Position numbers and translations under genes: made by a program. A stretch of DNA of 64,000 nucleotides from Ectobius pallidus (lineage: Eukaryota > Arthropoda > Insecta > Blattodea > Ectobiidae), in assembly GCA_964059195.1 (NCBI GenBank), contig CAXKWD010000001.1, positions 213,474,484-213,538,483 of the forward strand. Direction: 5' to 3'. Below, one piece after another: positions 1-13,538 of the stretch (within the stretch, counting starts at the first letter, position 1; each line of letters starts with the position of its first letter). The notes under the pieces are model-generated. The model was not told the DNA's origin, made no database searches, and was given only the letters and a program-made list of their open reading frames with translations.

Positions 1-3000
1 AGGTGGTAAAATGAAAAAACTGAGAAACAGGTGGTAAAATGAAAAAACTGAGAAACAGGTGGTAAAATGAAAAAACTGAGAAACAGGTGGTAAAATGAAA
101 AAACTGAGAAACAGGTGGTAAAATGAAAAAACTGAGAAACAGGTGGTAAAATGAAAAAACTGAGAAACAGGTGGTAAAATGAAAAAACTGAGAAACAGGT
201 GGTAAAATGAAAAAACTGAGAAACAGGTGGTAAAATGAAAAAACTGAGAAACAGGTGGTAAAATGAAAAAACTGAGAAACAGGTGGTAAAATGAAAAAAC
301 TGAGAAACAGGTGGTAAAATGAAAAAACTGAGAAACAGGTGGTAAAATGAAAAAACTGAGAAACAGGTGGTAAAATGAAAAAACTGAGAAACAGGTGGTA
401 AAATGAAAAAACTGAGAAACAGGTGGTAAAATGAAAAAACTGAGAAACAGGTGGTAAAATGAAAAAACTGAGAAACAGGTGGTAAAATGAAAAAACTGAG
501 AAACAGGTGGTAAAATGAAAAAACTGAGAAACAGGTGGTAAAATGAAAAAACTGAGAAACAGGTGGTAAAATGAAAAAACTGAGAAACAGGTGGTAAAAT
601 GAAAAAACTGAGAAACAGGTGGTAAAATGAAAAAACTGAGAAACAGGTGGTAAAATGAAAAAACTGAGAAACAGGTGGTAAAATGAAAAAACTGAGAAAC
701 AGGTGGTAAAATGAAAAAACTGAGAAACAGGTGGTAAAATGAAAAAACTGAGAAACAGGTGGTAAAATGAAAAAACTGAGAAACAGGTGGTAAAATGAAA
801 AAACTGAGAAACAGGTGGTAAAATGAAAAAACTGAGAAACAGGTGGTAAAATGAAAAAACTGAGAAACAGGTGGTAAAATGAAAAAACTGAGAAACAGGT
901 GGTAAAATGAAAAAACTGAGAAACAGGTGGTAAAATGAAAAAACTGAGAAACAGGTGGTAAAATGAAAAAACTGAGAAACAGGTGGTAAAATGAAAAAAC
1001 TGAGAAACAGGTGGTAAAATGAAAAAACTGAGAAACAGGTGGTAAAATGAAAAAACTGAGAAACAGGTGGTAAAATGAAAAAACTGAGAAACAGGTGGTA
1101 AAATGAAAAAACTGAGAAACAGGTGGTAAAATGAAAAAACTGAGAAACAGGTGGTAAAATGAAAAAACTGAGAAACAGGTGGTAAAATGAAAAAACTGAG
1201 AAACAGGTGGTAAAATGAAAAAACTGAGAAACAGGTGGTAAAATGAAAAAACTGAGAAACAGGTGGTAAAATGAAAAAACTGAGAAACAGGTGGTAAAAT
1301 GAAAAAACTGAGAAACAGGTGGTAAAATGAAAAAACTGAGAAACAGGTGGTAAAATGAAAAAACTGAGAAACAGGTGGTAAAATGAAAAAACTGAGAAAC
1401 AGGTGGTAAAATGAAAAAACTGAGAAACAGGTGGTAAAATGAAAAAACTGAGAAACAGGTGGTAAAATGAAAAAACTGAGAAACAGGTGGTAAAATGAAA
1501 AAACTGAGAAACAGGTGGTAAAATGAAAAAACTGAGAAACAGGTGGTAAAATGAAAAAACTGAGAAACAGGTGGTAAAATGAAAAAACTGAGAAACAGGT
1601 GGTAAAATGAAAAAACTGAGAAACAGGTGGTAAAATGAAAAAACTGAGAAACAGGTGGTAAAATGAAAAAACTGAGAAACAGGTGGTAAAATGAAAAAAC
1701 TGAGAAACAGGTGGTAAAATGAAAAAACTGAGAAACAGGTGGTAAAATGAAAAAACTGAGAAACAGGTGGTAAAATGAAAAAACTGAGAAACAGGTGGTA
1801 AAATGAAAAAACTGAGAAACAGGTGGTAAAATGAAAAAACTGAGAAACAGGTGGTAAAATGAAAAAACTGAGAAACAGGTGGTAAAATGAAAAAACTGAG
1901 AAACAGGTGGTAAAATGAAAAAACTGAGAAACAGGTGGTAAAATGAAAAAACTGAGAAACAGGTGGTAAAATGAAAAAACTGAGAAACAGGTGGTAAAAT
2001 GAAAAAACTGAGAAACAGGTGGTAAAATGAAAAAACTGAGAAACAGGTGGTAAAATGAAAAAACTGAGAAACAGGTGGTAAAATGAAAAAACTGAGAAAC
2101 AGGTGGTAAAATGAAAAAACTGAGAAACAGGTGGTAAAATGAAAAAACTGAGAAACAGGTGGTAAAATGAAAAAACTGAGAAACAGGTGGTAAAATGAAA
2201 AAACTGAGAAACAGGTGGTAAAATGAAAAAACTGAGAAACAGGTGGTAAAATGAAAAAACTGAGAAACAGGTGGTAAAATGAAAAAACTGAGAAACAGGT
2301 GGTAAAATGAAAAAACTGAGAAACAGGTGGTAAAATGAAAAAACTGAGAAACAGGTGGTAAAATGAAAAAACTGAGAAACAGGTGGTAAAATGAAAAAAC
2401 TGAGAAACAGGTGGTAAAATGAAAAAACTGAGAAACAGGTGGTAAAATGAAAAAACTGAGAAACAGGTGGTAAAATGAAAAAACTGAGAAACAGGTGGTA
2501 AAATGAAAAAACTGAGAAACAGGTGGTAAAATGAAAAAACTGAGAAACAGGTGGTAAAATGAAAAAACTGAGAAACAGGTGGTAAAATGAAAAAACTGAG
2601 AAACAGGTGGTAAAATGAAAAAACTGAGAAACAGGTGGTAAAATGAAAAAACTGAGAAACAGGTGGTAAAATGAAAAAACTGAGAAACAGGTGGTAAAAT
2701 GAAAAAACTGAGAAACAGGTGGTAAAATGAAAAAACTGAGAAACAGGTGGTAAAATGAAAAAACTGAGAAACAGGTGGTAAAATGAAAAAACTGAGAAAC
2801 AGGTGGTAAAATGAAAAAACTGAGAAACAGGTGGTAAAATGAAAAAACTGAGAAACAGGTGGTAAAATGAAAAAACTGAGAAACAGGTGGTAAAATGAAA
2901 AAACTGAGAAACAGGTGGTAAAATGAAAAAACTGAGAAACAGGTGGTAAAATGAAAAAACTGAGAAACAGGTGGTAAAATGAAAAAACTGAGAAACAGGT

Positions 3001-3955
3001 GGTAAAATGAAAAAACTGAGAAACAGGTGGTAAAATGAAAAAACTGAGAAACAGGTGGTAAAATGAAAAAACTGAGAAACAGGTGGTAAAATGAAAAAAC
3101 TGAGAAACAGGTGGTAAAATGAAAAAACTGAGAAACAGGTGGTAAAATGAAAAAACTGAGAAACAGGTGGTAAAATGAAAAAACTGAGAAACAGGTGGTA
3201 AAATGAAAAAACTGAGAAACAGGTGGTAAAATGAAAAAACTGAGAAACAGGTGGTAAAATGAAAAAACTGAGAAACAGGTGGTAAAATGAAAAAACTGAG
3301 AAACAGGTGGTAAAATGAAAAAACTGAGAAACAGGTGGTAAAATGAAAAAACTGAGAAACAGGTGGTAAAATGAAAAAACTGAGAAACAGGTGGTAAAAT
3401 GAAAAAACTGAGAAACAGGTGGTAAAATGAAAAAACTGAGAAACAGGTGGTAAAATGAAAAAACTGAGAAACAGGTGGTAAAATGAAAAAACTGAGAAAC
3501 AGGTGGTAAAATGAAAAAACTGAGAAACAGGTGGTAAAATGAAAAAACTGAGAAACAGGTGGTAAAATGAAAAAACTGAGAAACAGGTGGTAAAATGAAA
3601 AAACTGAGAAACAGGTGGTAAAATGAAAAAACTGAGAAACAGGTGGTAAAATGAAAAAACTGAGAAACAGGTGGTAAAATGAAAAAACTGAGAAACAGGT
3701 GGTAAAATGAAAAAACTGAGAAACAGGTGGTAAAATGAAAAAACTGAGAAACAGGTGGTAAAATGAAAAAACTGAGAAACAGGTGGTAAAATGAAAAAAC
3801 TGAGAAACAGGTGGTAAAATGAAAAAACTGAGAAACAGGTGGTAAAATGAAAAAACTGAGAAACAGGTGGTAAAATGAAAAAACTGAGAAACAGGTGGTA
3901 AAATGAAAAAACTGAGAAACAGGTGGTAAAATGAAAAAACTGAGAAACAGGTGGT
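1..3955. repeat. 28-bp tandem satellite array (about 141 units)
   Basis: The unit begins AGGTGGTAAAATG and ends CTGAGAAAC, 28 bp in all. It repeats from the first base, giving 141 complete copies (1-3948) plus 7 bases (3949-3955). I saw no substitution or indel between copies on reading through. Every plus frame is closed by TGA in the unit, so it is not coding. The array is cut by the left window edge. Such perfect uniformity means very recent amplification or homogenisation, or an assembler-built array. Confidence 0.97.
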
Positions 3956-4014
3956 GTTCCAGATGGAATCAAAATAGACTTGAGAGTTTGTTCCTACCCT
4001 CCTATTTAATCTTA
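3956..4014. other. Unique spacer between two satellites
   Basis: Fifty-nine bases that match neither array separate the 28-bp satellite from the 99/107-bp satellite. I see no gene or motif in them. Confidence 0.8.
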
Positions 4015-7000
4015 ATAAGACAAAAACCAACCGAGGCGCTCCCCGCCATTTTTGCTTGTTTTTTGCCTGGGACATAGTTTATTTAAATATACTATCTTTA
4101 AATCTTTCCCGCCATAAGACAAAAACCAACCGAGGCGCTCCCCGCCATTTTTGCTTGTTTTTTGCCTGGGACATAGTTTATTTAAATATACTATCTTTAA
4201 ATCTTTCCCGCCATAAGACAAAAACCAACCGAGGCGCTCCCCGCCATTTTTGCTTGTTTTTTGCCTGGGACATAGTTTATTTAAATATACTATCTTTAAA
4301 TCTTTCCCGCCAAAAGACAAAAACCAACCGAGGCGCTCCCCGCCATTTTTGCTTGTTTTTTGCCTGGGACATAGTTTATTTAAATATACTATCTTTAAAT
4401 CTTTCCCGCCAAAAGACAAAAACCAACCGAGGCGCTCCCCGCCATTTTTGCTTGTTTTTTGCCTGGGACATAGTTTATTTAAATATACTATCTTTAAATC
4501 TTTCCCGCCAAAAGACAAAAACCAACCGAGGCGCTCCCCGCCATTTTTGCTTGTTTTTTGCCTGGGACATAGTTTATTTAAATATACTATCTTTAAATCT
4601 TTCCCGCCAAAAGACAAAAACCAACCGAGGCGCTCCCCGCCATTTTTGCTTGTTTTTTGCCTGGGACATAGTTTATTTAAATATACTATCTTTAAATCTT
4701 TCCCGCCAAAAGACAAAAACCAACCGAGGCGCTCCCCGCCATTTTTGCTTGTTTTTTGCCTGGGACATAGTTTATTTAAATATACTATCTTTAAATCTTT
4801 CCCGCCAAAAGACAAAAACCAACCGAGGCGCTCCCCGCCATTTTTGCTTGTTTTTTGCCTGGGACATAGTTTATTTAAATATACTATCTTTAAATCTTTC
4901 CCGCCAAAAGACAAAAACCAACCGAAAATGGCCCCTCCTCCCCGCCATTTTTGCTTGTTTTTTGCCTGGGACATAGTTTATTTAAATATACTATCTTTAA
5001 ATCTTTCCCGCCAAAAGACAAAAACCAACCGAAAATGGCCCTCCTCCCCGCCATTTTTGCTTGTTTTTTGCCTGGGACATAGTTTATTTAAATATACTAT
5101 CTTTAAATCTTTCCCGCCAAAAGACAAAAACCAACCGAGGCGCTCCCCGCCATTTTTGCTTGTTTTTTGCCTGGGACATAGTTTATTTAAATATACTATC
5201 TTTAAATCTTTCCCGCCAAAAGACAAAAACCAACCGAGGCGCTCCCCGCCATTTTTGCTTGTTTTTTGCCTGGGACATAGTTTATTTAAATATACTATCT
5301 TTAAATCTTTCCCGCCAAAAGACAAAAACCAACCGAGGCGCTCCCCGCCATTTTTGCTTGTTTTTTGCCTGGGACATAGTTTATTTAAATATACTATCTT
5401 TAAATCTTTCCCGCCAAAAGACAAAAACCAACCGAGGCGCTCCCCGCCATTTTTGCTTGTTTTTTGCCTGGGACATAGTTTATTTAAATATACTATCTTT
5501 AAATCTTTCCCGCCAAAAGACAAAAACCAACCGAAAATGGCCCCTCCTCCCCGCCATTTTTGCTTGTTTTTTGCCTGGGACATAGTTTATTTAAATATAC
5601 TATCTTTAAATCTTTCCCGCCAAAAGACAAAAACCAACCGAGGCGCTCCCCGCCATTTTTGCTTGTTTTTTGCCTGGGACATAGTTTATTTAAATATACT
5701 ATCTTTAAATCTTTCCCGCCAAAAGACAAAAACCAACCGAAAATGGCCCCTCCTCCCCGCCATTTTTGCTTGTTTTTTGCCTGGGACATAGTTTATTTAA
5801 ATATACTATCTTTAAATCTTTCCCGCCAAAAGACAAAAACCAACCGAGGCGCTCCCCGCCATTTTTGCTTGTTTTTTGCCTGGGACATAGTTTATTTAAA
5901 TATACTATCTTTAAATCTTTCCCGCCAAAAGACAAAAACCAACCGAGGCGCTCCCCGCCATTTTTGCTTGTTTTTTGCCTGGGACATAGTTTATTTAAAT
6001 ATACTATCTTTAAATCTTTCCCGCCAAAAGACAAAAACCAACCGAGGCGCTCCCCGCCATTTTTGCTTGTTTTTTGCCTGGGACATAGTTTATTTAAATA
6101 TACTATCTTTAAATCTTTCCCGCCAAAAGACAAAAACCAACCGAGGCGCTCCCCGCCATTTTTGCTTGTTTTTTGCCTGGGACATAGTTTATTTAAATAT
6201 ACTATCTTTAAATCTTTCCCGCCAAAAGACAAAAACCAACCGAGGCGCTCCCCGCCATTTTTGCTTGTTTTTTGCCTGGGACATAGTTTATTTAAATATA
6301 CTATCTTTAAATCTTTCCCGCCAAAAGACAAAAACCAACCGAAAATGGCCCCTCCTCCCCGCCATTTTTGCTTGTTTTTTGCCTGGGACATAGTTTATTT
6401 AAATATACTATCTTTAAATCTTTCCCGCCAAAAGACAAAAACCAACCGAGGCGCTCCCCGCCATTTTTGCTTGTTTTTTGCCTGGGACATAGTTTATTTA
6501 AATATACTATCTTTAAATCTTTCCCGCCAAAAGACAAAAACCAACCGAAAATGGCCCCTCCTCCCCGCCATTTTTGCTTGTTTTTTGCCTGGGACATAGT
6601 TTATTTAAATATACTATCTTTAAATCTTTCCCGCCAAAAGACAAAAACCAACCGAAAATGGCCCCTCCTCCCCGCCATTTTTGCTTGTTTTTTGCCTGGG
6701 ACATAGTTTATTTAAATATACTATCTTTAAATCTTTCCCGCCAAAAGACAAAAACCAACCGAAAATGGCCCCTCCTCCCCGCCATTTTTGCTTGTTTTTT
6801 GCCTGGGACATAGTTTATTTAAATATACTATCTTTAAATCTTTCCCGCCAAAAGACAAAAACCAACCGAAAATGGCCCCTCCTCCCCGCCATTTTTGCTT
6901 GTTTTTTGCCTGGGACATAGTTTATTTAAATATACTATCTTTAAATCTTTCCCGCCAAAAGACAAAAACCAACCGAAAATGGCCCCTCCTCCCCGCCATT

Positions 7001-10000
7001 TTTGCTTGTTTTTTGCCTGGGACATAGTTTATTTAAATATACTATCTTTAAATCTTTCCCGCCAAAAGACAAAAACCAACCGAAAATGGCCCCTCCTCCC
7101 CGCCATTTTTGCTTGTTTTTTGCCTGGGACATAGTTTATTTAAATATACTATCTTTAAATCTTTCCCGCCAAAAGACAAAAACCAACCGAAAATGGCCCC
7201 TCCTCCCCGCCATTTTTGCTTGTTTTTTGCCTGGGACATAGTTTATTTAAATATACTATCTTTAAATCTTTCCCGCCAAAAGACAAAAACCAACCGAAAA
7301 TGGCCCCTCCTCCCCGCCATTTTTGCTTGTTTTTTGCCTGGGACATAGTTTATTTAAATATACTATCTTTAAATCTTTCCCGCCAAAAGACAAAAACCAA
7401 CCGAAAATGGCCCCTCCTCCCCGCCATTTTTGCTTGTTTTTTGCCTGGGACATAGTTTATTTAAATATACTATCTTTAAATCTTTCCCGCCAAAAGACAA
7501 AAACCAACCGAAAATGGCCCCTCCTCCCCGCCATTTTTGCTTGTTTTTTGCCTGGGACATAGTTTATTTAAATATACTATCTTTAAATCTTTCCCGCCAA
7601 AAGACAAAAACCAACCGAAAATGGCCCCTCCTCCCCGCCATTTTTGCTTGTTTTTTGCCTGGGACATAGTTTATTTAAATATACTATCTTTAAATCTTTC
7701 CCGCCAAAAGACAAAAACCAACCGAAAATGGCCCCTCCTCCCCGCCATTTTTGCTTGTTTTTTGCCTGGGACATAGTTTATTTAAATATACTATCTTTAA
7801 ATCTTTCCCGCCAAAAGACAAAAACCAACCGAGGCGCTCCCCGCCATTTTTGCTTGTTTTTTGCCTGGGACATAGTTTATTTAAATATACTATCTTTAAA
7901 TCTTTCCCGCCAAAAGACAAAAACCAACCGAGGCGCTCCCCGCCATTTTTGCTTGTTTTTTGCCTGGGACATAGTTTATTTAAATATACTATCTTTAAAT
8001 CTTTCCCGCCAAAAGACAAAAACCAACCGAGGCGCTCCCCGCCATTTTTGCTTGTTTTTTGCCTGGGACATAGTTTATTTAAATATACTATCTTTAAATC
8101 TTTCCCGCCAAAAGACAAAAACCAACCGAGGCGCTCCCCGCCATTTTTGCTTGTTTTTTGCCTGGGACATAGTTTATTTAAATATACTATCTTTAAATCT
8201 TTCCCGCCAAAAGACAAAAACCAACCGAAAATGGCCCCTCCTCCCCGCCATTTTTGCTTGTTTTTTGCCTGGGACATAGTTTATTTAAATATACTATCTT
8301 TAAATCTTTCCCGCCAAAAGACAAAAACCAACCGAAAATGGCCCCTCCTCCCCGCCATTTTTGCTTGTTTTTTGCCTGGGACATAGTTTATTTAAATATA
8401 CTATCTTTAAATCTTTCCCGCCAAAAGACAAAAACCAACCGAAAATGGCCCCTCCTCCCCGCCATTTTTGCTTGTTTTTTGCCTGGGACATAGTTTATTT
8501 AAATATACTATCTTTAAATCTTTCCCGCCAAAAGACAAAAACCAACCGAAAATGGCCCCTCCTCCCCGCCATTTTTGCTTGTTTTTTGCCTGGGACATAG
8601 TTTATTTAAATATACTATCTTTAAATCTTTCCCGCCAAAAGACAAAAACCAACCGAAAATGGCCCCTCCTCCCCGCCATTTTTGCTTGTTTTTTGCCTGG
8701 GACATAGTTTATTTAAATATACTATCTTTAAATCTTTCCCGCCAAAAGACAAAAACCAACCGAAAATGGCCCCTCCTCCCCGCCATTTTTGCTTGTTTTT
8801 TGCCTGGGACATAGTTTATTTAAATATACTATCTTTAAATCTTTCCCGCCAAAAGACAAAAACCAACCGAAAATGGCCCCTCCTCCCCGCCATTTTTGCT
8901 TGTTTTTTGCCTGGGACATAGTTTATTTAAATATACTATCTTTAAATCTTTCCCGCCAAAAGACAAAAACCAACCGAAAATGGCCCCTCCTCCCCGCCAT
9001 TTTTGCTTGTTTTTTGCCTGGGACATAGTTTATTTAAATATACTATCTTTAAATCTTTCCCGCCAAAAGACAAAAACCAACCGAAAATGGCCCCTCCTCC
9101 CCGCCATTTTTGCTTGTTTTTTGCCTGGGACATAGTTTATTTAAATATACTATCTTTAAATCTTTCCCGCCAAAAGACAAAAACCAACCGAAAATGGCCC
9201 CTCCTCCCCGCCATTTTTGCTTGTTTTTTGCCTGGGACATAGTTTATTTAAATATACTATCTTTAAATCTTTCCCGCCAAAAGACAAAAACCAACCGAAA
9301 ATGGCCCCTCCTCCCCGCCATTTTTGCTTGTTTTTTGCCTGGGACATAGTTTATTTAAATATACTATCTTTAAATCTTTCCCGCCAAAAGACAAAAACCA
9401 ACCGAAAATGGCCCCTCCTCCCCGCCATTTTTGCTTGTTTTTTGCCTGGGACATAGTTTATTTAAATATACTATCTTTAAATCTTTCCCGCCAAAAGACA
9501 AAAACCAACCGAAAATGGCCCCTCCTCCCCGCCATTTTTGCTTGTTTTTTGCCTGGGACATAGTTTATTTAAATATACTATCTTTAAATCTTTCCCGCCA
9601 AAAGACAAAAACCAACCGAAAATGGCCCCTCCTCCCCGCCATTTTTGCTTGTTTTTTGCCTGGGACATAGTTTATTTAAATATACTATCTTTAAATCTTT
9701 CCCGCCAAAAGACAAAAACCAACCGAAAATGGCCCCTCCTCCCCGCCATTTTTGCTTGTTTTTTGCCTGGGACATAGTTTATTTAAATATACTATCTTTA
9801 AATCTTTCCCGCCAAAAGACAAAAACCAACCGAAAATGGCCCCTCCTCCCCGCCATTTTTGCTTGTTTTTTGCCTGGGACATAGTTTATTTAAATATACT
9901 ATCTTTAAATCTTTCCCGCCAAAAGACAAAAACCAACCGAAAATGGCCCCTCCTCCCCGCCATTTTTGCTTGTTTTTTGCCTGGGACATAGTTTATTTAA

Positions 10001-12033
10001 ATATACTATCTTTAAATCTTTCCCGCCAAAAGACAAAAACCAACCGAAAATGGCCCCTCCTCCCCGCCATTTTTGCTTGTTTTTTGCCTGGGACATAGTT
10101 TATTTAAATATACTATCTTTAAATCTTTCCCGCCAAAAGACAAAAACCAACCGAAAATGGCCCCTCCTCCCCGCCATTTTTGCTTGTTTTTTGCCTGGGA
10201 CATAGTTTATTTAAATATACTATCTTTAAATCTTTCCCGCCAAAAGACAAAAACCAACCGAAAATGGCCCCTCCTCCCCGCCATTTTTGCTTGTTTTTTG
10301 CCTGGGACATAGTTTATTTAAATATACTATCTTTAAATCTTTCCCGCCAAAAGACAAAAACCAACCGAAAATGGCCCCTCCTCCCCGCCATTTTTGCTTG
10401 TTTTTTGCCTGGGACATAGTTTATTTAAATATACTATCTTTAAATCTTTCCCGCCAAAAGACAAAAACCAACCGAAAATGGCCCCTCCTCCCCGCCATTT
10501 TTGCTTGTTTTTTGCCTGGGACATAGTTTATTTAAATATACTATCTTTAAATCTTTCCCGCCAAAAGACAAAAACCAACCGAAAATGGCCCCTCCTCCCC
10601 GCCATTTTTGCTTGTTTTTTGCCTGGGACATAGTTTATTTAAATATACTATCTTTAAATCTTTCCCGCCAAAAGACAAAAACCAACCGAAAATGGCCCCT
10701 CCTCCCCGCCATTTTTGCTTGTTTTTTGCCTGGGACATAGTTTATTTAAATATACTATCTTTAAATCTTTCCCGCCAAAAGACAAAAACCAACCGAAAAT
10801 GGCCCCTCCTCCCCGCCATTTTTGCTTGTTTTTTGCCTGGGACATAGTTTATTTAAATATACTATCTTTAAATCTTTCCCGCCAAAAGACAAAAACCAAC
10901 CGAAAATGGCCCCTCCTCCCCGCCATTTTTGCTTGTTTTTTGCCTGGGACATAGTTTATTTAAATATACTATCTTTAAATCTTTCCCGCCAAAAGACAAA
11001 AACCAACCGAAAATGGCCCCTCCTCCCCGCCATTTTTGCTTGTTTTTTGCCTGGGACATAGTTTATTTAAATATACTATCTTTAAATCTTTCCCGCCAAA
11101 AGACAAAAACCAACCGAAAATGGCCCCTCCTCCCCGCCATTTTTGCTTGTTTTTTGCCTGGGACATAGTTTATTTAAATATACTATCTTTAAATCTTTCC
11201 CGCCAAAAGACAAAAACCAACCGAAAATGGCCCCTCCTCCCCGCCATTTTTGCTTGTTTTTTGCCTGGGACATAGTTTATTTAAATATACTATCTTTAAA
11301 TCTTTCCCGCCAAAAGACAAAAACCAACCGAAAATGGCCCCTCCTCCCCGCCATTTTTGCTTGTTTTTTGCCTGGGACATAGTTTATTTAAATATACTAT
11401 CTTTAAATCTTTCCCGCCAAAAGACAAAAACCAACCGAAAATGGCCCCTCCTCCCCGCCATTTTTGCTTGTTTTTTGCCTGGGACATAGTTTATTTAAAT
11501 ATACTATCTTTAAATCTTTCCCGCCAAAAGACAAAAACCAACCGAAAATGGCCCCTCCTCCCCGCCATTTTTGCTTGTTTTTTGCCTGGGACATAGTTTA
11601 TTTAAATATACTATCTTTAAATCTTTCCCGCCAAAAGACAAAAACCAACCGAAAATGGCCCCTCCTCCCCGCCATTTTTGCTTGTTTTTTGCCTGGGACA
11701 TAGTTTATTTAAATATACTATCTTTAAATCTTTCCCGCCAAAAGACAAAAACCAACCGAAAATGGCCCCTCCTCCCCGCCATTTTTGCTTGTTTTTTGCC
11801 TGGGACATAGTTTATTTAAATATACTATCTTTAAATCTTTCCCGCCAAAAGACAAAAACCAACCGAAAATGGCCCCTCCTCCCCGCCATTTTTGCTTGTT
11901 TTTTGCCTGGGACATAGTTTATTTAAATATACTATCTTTAAATCTTTCCCGCCAAAAGACAAAAACCAACCGAAAATGGCCCCTCCTCCCCGCCATTTTT
12001 GCTTGTTTTTTGCCTGGGACATAGTTTATTTAA
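4015..12033. repeat. 99/107-bp satellite array, 77 units in two length variants
   Basis: The units share a body containing GACATAGTTTATTTAAATAT and CTTTCCCGCCAAAAGAC. They differ in one short block: class A (99 bp) has CCGAGGCGCTCCCC and class B (107 bp) has CCGAAAATGGCCCCTCCTCC. I count 24 A and 53 B units, one B being 106 bp (block near 5030). Units 1-9 are A, 10-41 are mixed, and 42-77 (from about 8221) are all B. The left-most units carry CCATAAGAC instead of CCAAAAGAC, as expected for diverged array edges. The array ends inside a unit at 12033. Open frames up to 513 codons on both strands come from units without stops (99 is divisible by 3) and are not genes. Confidence 0.96.
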
Positions 12034-13385
12034 CATGAACATCTTTTTATTGAATAATAAGGCAACAAATAAATTGAATTTGGAAAACCAATAGCCTAGG
12101 CGAGCCACCGTGACTGGCAGACGTGCAGAGATAGAGAACAAACCTAGCGGTCATGGAAGAAACCATCAATGGGAATGGATTCTCAGCAGAGTAACCACAA
12201 TATTTCCAAGCATTAGCAAACCGCGGTATTTTAGCAATGGTGCACAGAGATTTTGAGAATACCCCGGTATTACGTTTACCGCGGTAACAAAAGGATGAGA
12301 AAACCAGAGAATGGTGCATTCGGCCAAGGGAGTTTGTGGAAAATTTGCATCATGTGAGAAAATGTGATTGGTTAATGTCATTAGCATGCACCATTACCAG
12401 GGTGTAGCTTGCTAATGGAGAAGGAGTGTTCATAAGTTCATGCAACAATAATATCAATATTTACACGTGAAATAACAAACTCTCACTGGCATCGTCATCA
12501 TTATGGTATTTCAATTAGCAAAGAAAACATAAAGGATTCATTGTTCAGGAAAATGACGCTGTAGGAGATCAGCTTAATAGTGAAAACAAGACCACAGCAT
12601 CAAGGAAGTGCAAGAGCTGCATGGGCTCCTTCGAGACAAACAGTAATAACACAGAGGCAACACAAATTCAGGCAAGAAATGAAGCAAATGATAAAAAGAA
12701 ACTGACATCGATACAGACCAAGAATCAGGATGGCAAGAGGTGACAAGGAAAAGATTCACATCTCAGACCAATCAAAATGAAAGGTCTTTTAATGGAATTA
12801 CAGATCATATCGAGGCAAGGAGTGCACAGATTGAGCGCTGCAGAAAGCTATGCATGGCTGTCTCACGAAGTGAGGGAGCAAGTGAGCACGCTATTGAGGG
12901 CCGTTTAATAATTAATACAATTATTTTATAAAAGTAGATTCTAGTTTCAAGGAATGCAGTTATGGGCTACACATCTAATGTGATTTTAATAAGTTGTAAA
13001 AACTACTAAATTTGTCATAATGCTAGTTATACCTGGGCCATTGTAAGTTTGCACTTTCCATTCTACAAGTTAGGTTGCCAGTATCAAAGTTTGACAAATG
13101 AACTACTCGACTTCGTTCTGTACTGACATGGAGGTGCCAATCGGCAGTATTTGGCTGTATTCGAATACAGTTGAACATTCGAAACTCTTTCTAATCCCTC
13201 AATTACTATTTTTCTGTTCTTCCATTCAGTAATTTTTTATATTTATGCAATGTAATATTATTCCGAACCCATAGTATCACTAAAAAACCCTTATCATTCA
13301 TGTAGACCCTACACAAAGATTTATCCTCCTATGTGTGAGACATCGTATACCTTCATATAATAAATATTCACATTATCAACTTCTT
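12034..13385. other. No gene recognised
   Basis: Mixed-composition DNA. The only structure I note is a perfect 12-bp palindrome TTACCGCGGTAA at 12276-12287. Short frames here resemble no family I recognise. Confidence 0.6.
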
Positions 13386-13466
13386 TGTGTCGTAGCTCAG
13401 TGGTTATAATGCTTGATAGTTATACAGGAACTTGGGTTTGATCCTAGGCAGGGAGATTTTTTTTTT
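13386..13466 (+). mobile_element. tRNA-derived SINE head
   Basis: CGTAGCTCAGTGGTTATAAT fits an RNA polymerase III A box (TRGCNNAGYNGG). GGGTTTGATCC about 40 bases downstream fits a B box (GGTTCGANNCC). A T-rich stretch follows. Spacing and order match a tRNA gene, but the acceptor stem does not close, so this is a SINE head and not a tRNA gene. Confidence 0.7.
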
Positions 13467-13538
13467 CATACTATTTTTACTAGTTTATGATTTTTAATTT
13501 TAAAAATTAGCTGTCTTATATTTTATTGTATAATATAA

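Noticed and set aside
1..3955. CRISPR-like array
   Set aside because: There is no variable spacer; the unit is directly contiguous and identical, and the context is eukaryotic.
4012..12141. Dozens of overlapping ORFs of 60-513 codons on both strands
   Set aside because: They repeat with the 99/107-bp satellite period, occupy opposite strands and several frames at once, and exist only because the unit lacks stops.
13386..13466. Functional tRNA gene
   Set aside because: A and B boxes are present, but no acceptor stem can be paired and a T-rich SINE body follows.
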